From the NCBI GenBank assembly GCA_049325415.1, contig JBMOLL010000071.1, forward strand, positions 5,821 to 69,820: a stretch of DNA of 64,000 bases, given 5' to 3'. Below, in pieces: positions 1 through 8,462 of the stretch (the stretch's first letter is position 1; each line of letters begins with the position of its first letter). The notes below the pieces were generated by a model. The model saw only the letters and a list, made by a program, of their open reading frames with translations. It was not told where the DNA came from and ran no database searches. The position numbers and the translations under genes are program-made. Source of the stretch: JBMOLL01 sp049325415 (GTDB lineage: Bacteria > Bacteroidota > Bacteroidia > Bacteroidales > GCA-2748055).

Positions 1-66
1 CAACCTTTAACATAAACCGACTGCCTATCGAAACACCTTTACGCTGAAACCAATACATACCGGATT

Positions 67-657
67 GTGAAAGCTTCAAATCTGAACGACCAGGAATTGG
101 TACAAGCGTTTCTTCAGGGTGATGAATCTTGTATCGAGATTTTAATTCGAAGGCATAAGAAAAAGGTGTTCACCTATATTTTTCTGACGGTAAAAAATCA
201 GGCTTTAGCTGAGGATCTTTTTCAGGAAACTTTCATTAAAGTCATACAATCACTAAGGGATGGAAAATACCGTGATAACGGCAGGTTTTTGTCCTGGGTG
301 ATCAGGATATCCCATAACCTCATTATCGATCATTTCCGCAAGGAAAAACAGATGAATGCTGTTTCAAATGACGATAAGGAGATCGACCTTTTCAACAGCC
401 GCAAGCTGTCGGATCTGAATGTGGAAGAGATTCTGATCCGGAACCAGATCAGGAGCGATCTTCGCAAACTGATTTACAGCCTCCCCGAAGATCAGCGCGA
501 GGTCGTCCTGTTACGTCACTTTGGTGGTCTGAGCTTCAAGGAAATTGCAGAGCAGACCGATGTAAGCATCAACACCGCACTCGGAAGGATGAGGTACGCC
601 CTGATAAATCTGAGGAAAATGATCAAGGAAAAAGATCTTTCACTCACCGTTCAATGA
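67..657 (+). CDS. RNA polymerase sigma factor, sigma-70/ECF-like
   Basis: A 196-residue sigma factor that would direct RNA polymerase to a subset of promoters. Sigma region 2 covers about residues 24-95 (acidic AEDLFQETF at 48-56, then WVIRISHNLIIDHFRKEK), and region 4 covers about 135-186 (LPEDQREVVLLRHFGGLSFKEIA, a helix-turn-helix). The start is GTG at 67; the frame is open back to a stop at 13-15 and holds no ATG there. This compact two-domain type is common in Bacteroidota. No anti-sigma gene follows; the next gene encodes a small acidic protein. The regulon cannot be read from sequence. Confidence 0.93.
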   Translation: MKASNLNDQELVQAFLQGDESCIEILIRRHKKKVFTYIFLTVKNQALAEDLFQETFIKVIQSLRDGKYRDNGRFLSWVIRISHNLIIDHFRKEKQMNAVSNDDKEIDLFNSRKLSDLNVEEILIRNQIRSDLRKLIYSLPEDQREVVLLRHFGGLSFKEIAEQTDVSINTALGRMRYALINLRKMIKEKDLSLTVQ

Positions 658-666
658 TTTTTTACC

Positions 667-728
667 GGCAGGACAATAACGGAAGGTTTAGGACGTTAAT
701 TAAGAGAAAACCTAAACCAGTTCCTGCC
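667..728 (+). promoter_or_regulatory. Long interrupted hairpin before the small ORF
   Basis: Two nested inverted repeats lie between the sigma gene and the next start codon. GGCAGGA (667-673) pairs with TCCTGCC (722-728), and GGTTTAGG (685-692) pairs with CCTAAACC (711-718). The outer arm ends one base before the ATG at 730. No T-run follows, so it is not a standard intrinsic terminator. A role in translation of the downstream ORF or in mRNA processing is an inference. Confidence 0.5.
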
Positions 729-729
729 T

Positions 730-915
730 ATGATGAAAAACTCTACTCTTTGTTTTTTAGTTGATGATTTTATTCCATCCGGTATGAGAACAAATAATCT
801 CTTTGATCCGGAAGAGTATTTTATGGATGAAGAAACCGGCGATTTCCTTGACGACATCCAGATCGAACCTTCAGAAGAGTTGATCTTAAAAACATTACGC
901 AAGGTAACAGCCTGA
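730..915 (+). CDS. Small acidic conserved-looking protein downstream of sigma factor
   Basis: A 61-residue acidic protein of unknown function. It starts at ATG 730 (a second ATG follows at 733), 72 bases after the sigma gene, on the same strand, and is followed directly by a terminator, so it looks like the last gene of a sigma-factor transcript. The C-terminus (PSEELILKTLRKVTA) resembles, from memory, short Bacteroidota proteins with a C-terminal PSEE-x-I-x-x-I-L helix often found beside such sigma factors. No cysteines are placed to suggest a zinc anti-sigma, and there is no membrane segment. It could act on the sigma factor, but that is a guess from position. Confidence 0.62.
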   Translation: MMKNSTLCFLVDDFIPSGMRTNNLFDPEEYFMDEETGDFLDDIQIEPSEELILKTLRKVTA

Positions 916-919
916 AGAA

Positions 920-953
920 AAGCCGCTCCATCTATGGGGCGGTTTTATTTTTT
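920..953 (+). terminator. Intrinsic terminator after sigma/small-ORF unit
   Basis: CCGCTCC (923-929) pairs with GGGGCGG (936-942, one G-T pair), followed by TTTTATTTTTT. It overlaps the last codons of rsmE on the other strand, so it may serve both directions. Confidence 0.75.
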
Positions 954-1651
954 ATCCCGTTCATCATCTGAATGCCGTGCACGGCTACCACTCCTGCTGT
1001 TTCGGTCCTTAGTCTCGAGGTCCCCAGATCGAGACCAGTAAAACCTGATTTCAGAGCCAGTCCGACTTCATCTTCCGTGAAATCACCTTCGGGTCCGATT
1101 GCGAGACAAACTTCGTCGACCCGATTGATATCCCACAAACTGATCTTCTCACCGGGCATGCAGTGTGCTATCCCCCTGAATCCTGACTGAACTGTACTGA
1201 TCCATTTCGAAAAAGGAAGGGGATCATTTATTACCGGAAGAAAACTTTTCAGGGATTGCTTCATAGCCGCCACAACAACCCGTTCCAGCCGCTCGACCCT
1301 CAGTTCCCTCCTCTCCGACCGTTCACAGATCACCGGTGTTATTTCGTTTACACCGATTTCCGTTACCTTCTCCAGGAACCATTCCATTCTGTCCATATTT
1401 TTTGTCGGGGCAATCCCGATATGGAGGTAATAGGGAAAATCGGAAGCTGTCTGTTCCCTTTCTTTTACAACCAGGAGGCAATGTCTGGGATCTTCACTTT
1501 CTACCAGTGCACTGTACCGGCCACCACGGCCATCCACGAGCCGGACTTCATCCCCGCGTTTCAAACGGAGAACACGTATGCAATGCTTCGACTCACTTTC
1601 ACTGAGCTGGTAAGTGCTGCCGGAGATATCAGGGGTGTAGAAGAGGTGCAT
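932..1651 (-). CDS. rsmE: 16S rRNA (uracil-1498-N3)-methyltransferase RsmE
   Basis: A SPOUT-class methyltransferase of 239 residues that methylates N3 of U1498 in 16S rRNA using SAM. The C-terminal trefoil-knot signature is present: LAIGPEGDFTEDE near residue 180 and LGTSRLRTETA near 210, with an N-terminal PUA-like part. Length is normal for the family. The gene is convergent with the sigma unit, and its last codons lie inside the shared terminator. It diverges from the phosphodiesterase gene at 1703 across about 50 bases. Probably monocistronic. Confidence 0.95.
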   Translation of the reverse strand: MHLFYTPDISGSTYQLSESESKHCIRVLRLKRGDEVRLVDGRGGRYSALVESEDPRHCLLVVKEREQTASDFPYYLHIGIAPTKNMDRMEWFLEKVTEIGVNEITPVICERSERRELRVERLERVVVAAMKQSLKSFLPVINDPLPFSKWISTVQSGFRGIAHCMPGEKISLWDINRVDEVCLAIGPEGDFTEDEVGLALKSGFTGLDLGTSRLRTETAGVVAVHGIQMMNGIKNKTAP

Positions 1652-1702
1652 AAGCTGTATAAAACCGTAAATTTAGTATTTTCACGCAACTATTGATCAA
1701 CC

Positions 1703-2206
1703 ATGTTTCGTATAGGACTTCTTTCGGATACTCACGGTTATCTTGATCCGCAACTGGAATCTTTCTTCAGCGGGGTCGATGAGATATGGCATGCGGGCGA
1801 TATCGGCGACATCGAGGTGTGCCGGATCCTGGAAAGCTGGAAACCGCTTGTAGCCGTGTACGGAAATATTGACGGAGATCCTGTGCGCAGGACCTATCCT
1901 ACCCATCAACGACTGATGAGAGAAGGTCTTGATATCTGGATGACGCATATCGGGGGCTATCCCGGCTCCTATGCACCCGGCATCAGGGAGCGGATCCATG
2001 ATAATCCTCCCGGGCTTTTCATCACCGGTCATTCGCATATCCTCAAGGTGATTCCGGATAAGAAAAACGGCCTGCTTCATATGAATCCAGGGGCTGCCGG
2101 GACCTATGGCTTTCACCTTGTTCGTACCGCCATACGTTTTGAAATCAGCAACGGTAAGCCCGGCGCTCTCGATATCATCGAACTGGGGAAGCGGAGTCGG
2201 GGCTAA
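1703..2206 (+). CDS. YfcE/MJ0936-type metallophosphoesterase
   Basis: A 167-residue calcineurin-like phosphoesterase of the YfcE family, acting on small phosphodiesters; the substrate is not known. The metal-binding motifs appear in order: SDTHG (8-12), HAGDIGD (about 35-41), GNID (about 55-58), a THIGG loop and GHSH (about 109-112). There is no signal peptide, so it is cytosolic. Its TAA stop overlaps the TAG stop of the convergent giant gene (2203-2206). A 139-codon antisense frame across this gene has no family features and is a shadow. Confidence 0.9.
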   Translation: MFRIGLLSDTHGYLDPQLESFFSGVDEIWHAGDIGDIEVCRILESWKPLVAVYGNIDGDPVRRTYPTHQRLMREGLDIWMTHIGGYPGSYAPGIRERIHDNPPGLFITGHSHILKVIPDKKNGLLHMNPGAAGTYGFHLVRTAIRFEISNGKPGALDIIELGKRSRG

Positions 2207-5200
2207 TTCCCCATCTCCGCTTTCCTGTTCTCGTATTCCCTGAAGCGTTCCAGGAACAGCTCCATCCTTCGCTGGGCAGCCAGCGAATAGGTGTATTTCG
2301 CCTGACCCGGTTTGGCTTTGGACCGACGATCGGCCACCTTCAGATTGAAGACAAAATCGTTAAATTCCTTGTTTGATGACAGGACCTGGAGTCCGCCAGG
2401 TGAATAGGCGAAGTAATACCAGGTCTTGCTGTCGATCATCAGGTACATGTCAAAAAGATCACCGGATCCCTTCTCAACCATCTCGATATAGGCATTTACC
2501 TTTTTATTGATCTGGACATTGCCGATATGGCCTATACCCACAGTCCCGTTGCACCGGAAGGAACGTGTTTCCTGATTCCATTCAAGCGGGAGTTCATTGA
2601 AGAAGAGAGTATGTTTCAGCCCCGGCGGCAGTTCGCTGTAAACGCCATACAACTGTTCTTCCCGCTGCAGTTTCTCTGCGACATCCTTACCTACCAGGTC
2701 GCTCACACCCAGACGGTAGAAAGGTTCTGACAGATCCACGGGTTTAAGGTCGGGCAGACTGTCAATTTCCCTGCCCATAATTCCCAGTGCTTCTTCCGAG
2801 AAGAAGAAATCCATTCCAAGGAGCAGGTCCATCTTCAACTCACCCCGGGCCATGTCATGATCGGCTTTTCCAGCCGCAGTCAGAATAACCTGTCCGAAAT
2901 CCAGCGTCATGTCGATCTTTCCTTCCCCGTGCAGGTTACAGCTGTCGGTGTCGAGCCGCAGGTAATTACCCGGTTCCATATTATCGGCGAGTTTCTCACG
3001 ACTACCGATCTCAAAGGCTCTTTTTGGCTTGTTGAAATAAAGGAAACCGCTGGCACTGGTAATGTTCTTATCGAAGTAATCCTTTCTTCCCGACAGGAAG
3101 GTTGAATAGATATGTGTGGAATCCCTTGCAATCAGGGTACCGGCATAAACATTATTCAGGTTGATGTTTTGCATCTTTTCACCTACAGGGATCATCACAC
3201 TGTCCGGATCGATCCGGGTTTCGAACTTGAACCAGTTCCTGCTGATATCACAGTCGAACCGTGGCCGTACACCTCCGGCAAAAAGCAGTTGTCTGTCCTT
3301 CGCATTCATTTTCACCGAGCCCTGGTATTCGAAATACGGACTCAAACGGAATGAGTCGACCACCGTGATGGTTCCAGAGGCCCTCGTTTCCAGCGAAGTA
3401 TCTTCCCTGATTTCGGAAAAGCGGAAAGGGTAGCGGGTTCCGAATTCATCGATATAATCATACATTCCACTTCCGCTGTAATTTTTGGCGCTCCTGATGT
3501 TCAGGGATGCATCATAGATAAAATGATAGCGATCGGTCAGATTGGCAAGGATCCTTGCTTTATCAAGCTTTTCCATAGCCGCTTCAATCCCGATCTTCAC
3601 TTCTTTATGAGCAGGGAAGATATAGGCATCACCAACCTGGATAAACGGGATCTTCCTGGCATTCAGAATCCTGTGCCGGTAATTGTAAACGGCCAGGGGT
3701 GCAACGAAATTCAGTGAATCCTGCTTCGGGTGAACGGAGACATAGCTTGGTCCGTTGGTACGGAGGGTGTCTATCCCTATATCCACCCAGTTCCTGTCCA
3801 ATACCTTCTTTTGCGTGAGTTCCACCTCATCCCTGTCCATAAACCAGTTCATACGGTCGAGGCGGGTCTCATAATAATTGTCCGGGAAGGAGACCAGGGT
3901 ATAATCGGCATTGGCAGTAAATTCACCCTGCCTGCGTGAAAAATCAACATGAACTTTCACGTCATCGGTTTCGAAGGCATAGGTCTCGGAGGTTTTCGGT
4001 TTGAATTTAACACCGGCCGAATCAGCAAGAATTTCCCTGGCTTTGTAATGGAATTCTCGTGAGTCCATCACTCCGTCAGGAAAAGAGGTCAGCCCGCTGC
4101 CGGAAAGACCTGACGGACGCAATGCCAGGTCGCCACGCAGCAGGACCGTATCCTTGAACATCCTGAACGGGGGTTCGGTCCTTTCCAGGAACATCACCTT
4201 GTCTCGGGTCATCCAGCGCATATCCACCACGGTATTTTCCACTTCCGGGAACTGAGTTTCCGTGAATCGTTCCCTGACCTGAAATTTCCGGGATTTGGAA
4301 GTGACGGAATCCGGATGGAAAAGGAAGTCATCCGACCAGGTTGTTGAAGTGACATAATCCAGCGAACCGTAGCCATGCAGCCCTTTGCTGCTCATTTCTA
4401 TATCGTTGTAAAAGGTTCCCTGAGCGTCGTAAACAGGAATCCCCTGAGAGGGAGTTTTGAGATAAAAACCCAGAGAGTTATCGTCCCGCAGGGTCATTTC
4501 CAGCCGCAACGGAGGAAGGATTTCTGCAGACACAAAGGTTCCGTCGAGCTTCATCCCTTCCCGGGTAAAGTTGTCCAGGCTATCGATGGTAAAGGGATCC
4601 AGTTCAAAATAAAAATTGTCGCGTTTGTAAACACCTTGCTGAATCTGGGCTTCATCGAAGAAGATATATGATTTTTCACGGCTGGTAAAGAGCGGGTATT
4701 CCGGATAATTTTTAAGACCTGATTTATTTTCCGGAAAATCAATCTGCAGTTCACCCGTGATCTTCTCAATCTTGTTATCGATGGTGTTAAGGATAGCCTG
4801 TCCATAGCTATCGTATTTCCCGGTCTTCACCCTTAACTGCAGGCTGTCGATATCCTGAAGATTGATTTTAAAATCATTGTAATCGAAAAAGAAATTATGA
4901 CCAAAAAAGCGGAACAGACCAGCATCGATGGATCCGCTGAACTGAAAGTTCCGGTTCCGTTTCATAATGATCGTATTGCCAGTGGGTACCAGTCGTACAC
5001 TCTGGGAATCGCTCAGGAAAATGGTCGGAATACCCCGGATCGACATGTCTTTGTTCTCCAGGTTCAACCGGGCATTTTCCCCGCCGGTTTCGATCCTGGA
5101 GATAAAGCGGATCACATCATAATCTCTTTTTCTGATACTTGCGTCAATATAATCAAACAGTTTCTGGCGCAGGTAAACCATATCCGTTTTATCGTCGAAA

Positions 5201-6678
5201 TAGAGGAAACCCAGTTTTGCGAAGGCCATCAGCTGGTGTCTTATCTGGTAGGCGTCGTAACCGATATTGGCGGCATAGGCGGATACGGAAAAATCCCTTC
5301 CCCTCACCATCTCCGAAAACCTCCAGAGCTGAACCAGAGGGTGTTCCCAATCCATACCCTGTAGGCTCAGGTAAAAATCGTAATTAAAAAAAGCATCTGA
5401 TTCAAAGGTCGCACGCCCGATAGAGGTTCCGGTCATTGCCTGCATTTTCATTTCAGGCTGATCCCTCTTCCAGTAAAGCTCGTCGAAGTTCATGTCCACC
5501 TTGTGATAGGTATCCAGGTATGGCCCCTGTGAGGTATACCTTTCCGATTTGGTAAACCGGCATTCCTGCTTGCTGATATTATAGGTAAAGACCAGGTCGG
5601 GATGATAAACGGAATCCTTTTCAAGATAGATCGACAACTCCGTGCTGTTCGTCTTGATCGTCTGTGGGTTGAAAAGGAAGATCTGCGACCTGAGCCTGAT
5701 CCGGAGGGTATCCCTGCTAAAGATCTCCAGAATGGCAGGTTCGTATTCCGAACCTGTACCGGCCAGGTTAGCCCCCTGCATGGATAATCCCCCGGCAAAG
5801 TTGATCCCGTCATAAAAACCCGGAAGACTGTAACTGTTCTGATGGGTGAAGAATTGCGGATAGATTGCCGCAGAGGGTTCTTTAATGAACAATACCTTAT
5901 CTTCCAGGCGCCCCATCATTGGCTTGTCGAACAAAGATCTGTAAAAGAGCAGTACGGAATCGGCCTTATAGCCCGCCGATTTGAGACTGATCTTATAGTA
6001 TTTCATTTCAGCATAAAGCTCCTCAGGCTGATATCCGGCCCGGGTCCAGTCTACTTTCCCTTTCGAGCCGATCCATTCCGAGGTATAGGGATCAAGATAG
6101 CCACTTGCGTCCTTTATCTCGATGCTGTCTTTTGAGGCATGACAGACAATGTCGATATTTTCAAAAACAACCCTGAAGGATTTCTCAAAGCTGAAGCGGA
6201 AGTCTTTACGGCGTGCCTGCCATTGTACGGTGGCCCCCTTGTAAATATAGGCTCCATCGAGCAAATCGTTGGTCACCGCTATTACCTGATCAATCTGCTT
6301 CAATAGTGTATTCTCCCTGCTGACGAGATCCCGGTAGCCCTGTTGCCACTCATCAAAACCGTAGCTCAGATTATCCTGGAGGTAAAATTTATTCAGAACT
6401 GCCAGATAATTGGTAAACTGGGGTTTGGGCCTGCAGTTTCGCCTGATCATGAGGTTGGAAATTTCCATAATCTGTACGCGCTCAGCGTTGGGCAGACTGT
6501 CCCATACCGTCCTGAAATCATCGAACTGGGACTTATCCTGGTCACCCATCATGTTCACCATGTATTTGTAGAGATCGTCAACGAAAGTTGTCGTATCCAC
6601 TGCAATCTCTTTCTGGTTCTGTGCTTCCGCTGTAAATACCGAAAACAGGAACGGGATCAGAATCAGCAACCTTTTCAT
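2203..6678 (-). CDS. Giant exported protein of unknown function (1491 aa)
   Basis: I do not recognise a named domain. The protein begins with a clear signal peptide (MKRLLILIPFLFSVFTAEAQ), so it is exported to the periplasm or beyond. The N-terminal 150 residues are helical. A segment near residues 440-540 (PLVQLWRFSEMVRG and AYQIRHQLMAFAKLGFLYFDD) looks like a winged-helix-sized insertion. The remainder is long, aromatic, beta-rich and irregularly repetitive, with recurring D-S-[V/L] and short G-x-[L/F] strand patterns, and a basic C-terminal helix. There is no T9SS C-terminal domain, lipobox or obvious catalytic motif. It lies 44 bases downstream of prmA on the same strand with no terminator between them. 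An AsmA- or OstA-like periplasmic beta scaffold is conceivable but unsupported. Confidence 0.88.
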   Translation of the reverse strand: MKRLLILIPFLFSVFTAEAQNQKEIAVDTTTFVDDLYKYMVNMMGDQDKSQFDDFRTVWDSLPNAERVQIMEISNLMIRRNCRPKPQFTNYLAVLNKFYLQDNLSYGFDEWQQGYRDLVSRENTLLKQIDQVIAVTNDLLDGAYIYKGATVQWQARRKDFRFSFEKSFRVVFENIDIVCHASKDSIEIKDASGYLDPYTSEWIGSKGKVDWTRAGYQPEELYAEMKYYKISLKSAGYKADSVLLFYRSLFDKPMMGRLEDKVLFIKEPSAAIYPQFFTHQNSYSLPGFYDGINFAGGLSMQGANLAGTGSEYEPAILEIFSRDTLRIRLRSQIFLFNPQTIKTNSTELSIYLEKDSVYHPDLVFTYNISKQECRFTKSERYTSQGPYLDTYHKVDMNFDELYWKRDQPEMKMQAMTGTSIGRATFESDAFFNYDFYLSLQGMDWEHPLVQLWRFSEMVRGRDFSVSAYAANIGYDAYQIRHQLMAFAKLGFLYFDDKTDMVYLRQKLFDYIDASIRKRDYDVIRFISRIETGGENARLNLENKDMSIRGIPTIFLSDSQSVRLVPTGNTIIMKRNRNFQFSGSIDAGLFRFFGHNFFFDYNDFKINLQDIDSLQLRVKTGKYDSYGQAILNTIDNKIEKITGELQIDFPENKSGLKNYPEYPLFTSREKSYIFFDEAQIQQGVYKRDNFYFELDPFTIDSLDNFTREGMKLDGTFVSAEILPPLRLEMTLRDDNSLGFYLKTPSQGIPVYDAQGTFYNDIEMSSKGLHGYGSLDYVTSTTWSDDFLFHPDSVTSKSRKFQVRERFTETQFPEVENTVVDMRWMTRDKVMFLERTEPPFRMFKDTVLLRGDLALRPSGLSGSGLTSFPDGVMDSREFHYKAREILADSAGVKFKPKTSETYAFETDDVKVHVDFSRRQGEFTANADYTLVSFPDNYYETRLDRMNWFMDRDEVELTQKKVLDRNWVDIGIDTLRTNGPSYVSVHPKQDSLNFVAPLAVYNYRHRILNARKIPFIQVGDAYIFPAHKEVKIGIEAAMEKLDKARILANLTDRYHFIYDASLNIRSAKNYSGSGMYDYIDEFGTRYPFRFSEIREDTSLETRASGTITVVDSFRLSPYFEYQGSVKMNAKDRQLLFAGGVRPRFDCDISRNWFKFETRIDPDSVMIPVGEKMQNINLNNVYAGTLIARDSTHIYSTFLSGRKDYFDKNITSASGFLYFNKPKRAFEIGSREKLADNMEPGNYLRLDTDSCNLHGEGKIDMTLDFGQVILTAAGKADHDMARGELKMDLLLGMDFFFSEEALGIMGREIDSLPDLKPVDLSEPFYRLGVSDLVGKDVAEKLQREEQLYGVYSELPPGLKHTLFFNELPLEWNQETRSFRCNGTVGIGHIGNVQINKKVNAYIEMVEKGSGDLFDMYLMIDSKTWYYFAYSPGGLQVLSSNKEFNDFVFNLKVADRRSKAKPGQAKYTYSLAAQRRMELFLERFREYENRKAEMGN

Positions 6679-6722
6679 AGTTTTAGTTTTAAACCGTTAC
6701 ATTCGCACTCAGCCAGTGGAGC

Positions 6723-7568
6723 TTAGTCCCTTTTGCCTGCCAGGCAAACCGAAATCCAGTCTCCCCCGGAAAGGCTGAACTCGGGAAAGAGCTCCAGCTC
6801 AGCCGCCTTTTCCAGGATAGCCGACCGGTCCCTCTCCATAATTCCGCTAACGACGAGGATGCCATCCTGATTCAGCGTTCGCCGGTAAACCGGCATATCG
6901 GCCAGCAGGATATTCCTGTTGATATTGGCCAGGATGATATCAAATTTTCTTTCATTCAGTAATTCGGCACCGCCAATCAGCACTTCAATATCCCGGTTCA
7001 GATTAAGTGCGGTATTTTCCATTGTATTTTCGTAGGCCCAGGGATCAATATCGATGGCACAGACCGGATCGGCTCCGCGCAACGCGGCAAGAATAGCCAG
7101 AACTCCCGTACCGCATCCCATATCGAGTACAGACTTACCTGCCATATCCAGTCTCAGGATCATCCGGATCATCATCCGGGTGGTATGGTGGTGTCCGGTA
7201 CCGAAGGACATTTTGGGCTCAATCAGCAGGTTGAACCTGAACCCGGGAAGCTCGGGGTGGAAGGGTGCCCTGATCTGTACTTCCTGATCAACATACACCG
7301 GCTCATAATTCCTTTCCCACAACTCGTTCCAGTTCCTTTCCTCCACGGTTTCGAGCCGGAAAGTAACGGCGCAATCCATCTTTCCCATGGTGGCAATGAT
7401 ATGCTCCGGGGCAAAGAGGTCGGCATCTTCCGGTTTGATATAGGCAAGCACCTCATCCTCCTCTTCCGTGAAACCCTCGAAGCCCTCCATGGCCAGAAGG
7501 CTGATCAGAAGCCCTCTGAGCTCCTCATCAGCCGGATTGATCTTAAATATGTATTCCCTGTATTTCAA
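6723..7568 (-). CDS. prmA: Ribosomal protein L11 methyltransferase PrmA
   Basis: A 281-residue SAM-dependent class I methyltransferase that methylates ribosomal protein L11. The SAM-binding motif VLDMGCGTGVLAILAALRGA lies near residue 145, followed by the acidic CAIDIDPWAYENTMEN strand and the ILANINRNIL catalytic-site motif. The conserved PKMSFGTGHHHTTRM segment precedes motif I. The gene follows the tpiA terminator, so it needs its own start of transcription or read-through. The giant exported protein follows. Confidence 0.95.
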   Translation of the reverse strand: MKYREYIFKINPADEELRGLLISLLAMEGFEGFTEEEDEVLAYIKPEDADLFAPEHIIATMGKMDCAVTFRLETVEERNWNELWERNYEPVYVDQEVQIRAPFHPELPGFRFNLLIEPKMSFGTGHHHTTRMMIRMILRLDMAGKSVLDMGCGTGVLAILAALRGADPVCAIDIDPWAYENTMENTALNLNRDIEVLIGGAELLNERKFDIILANINRNILLADMPVYRRTLNQDGILVVSGIMERDRSAILEKAAELELFPEFSLSGGDWISVCLAGKRD

Positions 7569-7584
7569 TCTGCTGAACCGTTTA

Positions 7585-7632
7585 TAAAAAAAACCGGAAA
7601 ACGATCTCCACCGGGAGAAGGTTTTCCGGTAA
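7585..7632 (-). terminator. Strong intrinsic terminator between tpiA and prmA
   Basis: ACCGGAAAAC (7593-7602) pairs perfectly with GTTTTCCGGT (7621-7630). An inner TCTCC/GGAGA stem extends it (7605-7609 with 7614-7618). Read on the minus strand it is followed by a T-run (A-run at 7585-7592 on the plus strand), ending the tpiA transcript. Confidence 0.88.
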
Positions 7633-7640
7633 AAATAAAA

Positions 7641-8390
7641 TTAAAAAGCGTTTACTATGCCCATGAAATCCTCAGCTTTCAGAGAAGCTCCGCCTATCAG
7701 TCCACCATCCACATCGGGATTGGCAAAAAGTTCCGCTGCATTGGAAGGCTTGCAACTGCCTCCATAAAGCAGGGTGCACTCCTCTGCAGCATGTTTGCCA
7801 AAGAGTTCGGCGATCAGATCCCGGATAAACTTATGCATTTCCTGTGCCTGCGCCGGTGAAGCTGTAACTCCAGTGCCAATAGCCCAAACCGGTTCATAGG
7901 CAATAACCACTTTAGAGAACTCGTCAGCCGTAAGATTTTTCAGACCAACTGTTACCTGTTCGCGGACCACATCGAAGAGCTTACCAGCTTCTCTTTCCTC
8001 GAGGATCTCACCACAGCAGAAGATAGGTTTGAGACCTTTCCTGAGTGCAAGTTTTACTTTTTTATTCAGGATCAGGTTATCCTCGTGATAATAGCTCCTT
8101 CTTTCGGAATGGCCAATAATGACATATTCCACGCCACAGGAAAGCAGCATATCGGGGGATACCTCACCGGTAAAGGCCCCATTTTCTTCGGAAGCACAGT
8201 TCTGGGCAGCCAGTTTAACATGGCTGATCACTTCCTTCACTTTGGCAAGGTGGGTAAAGGGGGGCGCAATAATCACCAGTGCGGCACTCTTACTTTCGGC
8301 AGCCTGCTTTTCTACGGCTCCTGCCAGTTCCATCCCTTCCTTCAGGAGGGTATTCATCTTCCAGTTACCGGCAACAATCTTTTTTCTCAT
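7641..8390 (-). CDS. tpiA: Triosephosphate isomerase
   Basis: Interconverts glyceraldehyde-3-phosphate and dihydroxyacetone phosphate. Family motifs are intact: AGNWKMN at the N-terminus (catalytic Lys), IIGHSERR (catalytic His), AYEPVWAIGTG (catalytic Glu) and the phosphate loop LLYGGSCKPSNAAEL with GGASLKAEDF. I start it at the ATG at 8390 (MRKKIVAGNW, 249 residues), the normal family start. A TTG four codons upstream would only add MSSI. It has a candidate promoter just upstream and a strong terminator downstream, so it appears to be its own transcription unit. Confidence 0.96.
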   Translation of the reverse strand: MRKKIVAGNWKMNTLLKEGMELAGAVEKQAAESKSAALVIIAPPFTHLAKVKEVISHVKLAAQNCASEENGAFTGEVSPDMLLSCGVEYVIIGHSERRSYYHEDNLILNKKVKLALRKGLKPIFCCGEILEEREAGKLFDVVREQVTVGLKNLTADEFSKVVIAYEPVWAIGTGVTASPAQAQEMHKFIRDLIAELFGKHAAEECTLLYGGSCKPSNAAELFANPDVDGGLIGGASLKAEDFMGIVNAF

Positions 8391-8426
8391 GATCGATGAC
8401 AAGTTTTATTAGTTAAGAAATTACAT

Positions 8427-8461
8427 CAAAAATAGTAAAAATCAGATTGCCGGATATCAAA
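8427..8461 (-). promoter_or_regulatory. Candidate tpiA promoter
   Basis: On the minus strand, TATTTTTG (plus 8427-8434) matches the Bacteroidota -7 element TAnnTTTG. A TTTG (plus 8458-8461) lies 23 bases upstream, slightly beyond the usual 19-21 spacing. It is about 37 bases before the tpiA start. Confidence 0.5.
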
Positions 8462-8462
8462 A

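Noticed and set aside
1697..2116. 139-codon minus-strand frame across the YfcE-type gene
   Set aside because: The plus-strand gene has complete metal-binding motifs; the antisense frame has none.
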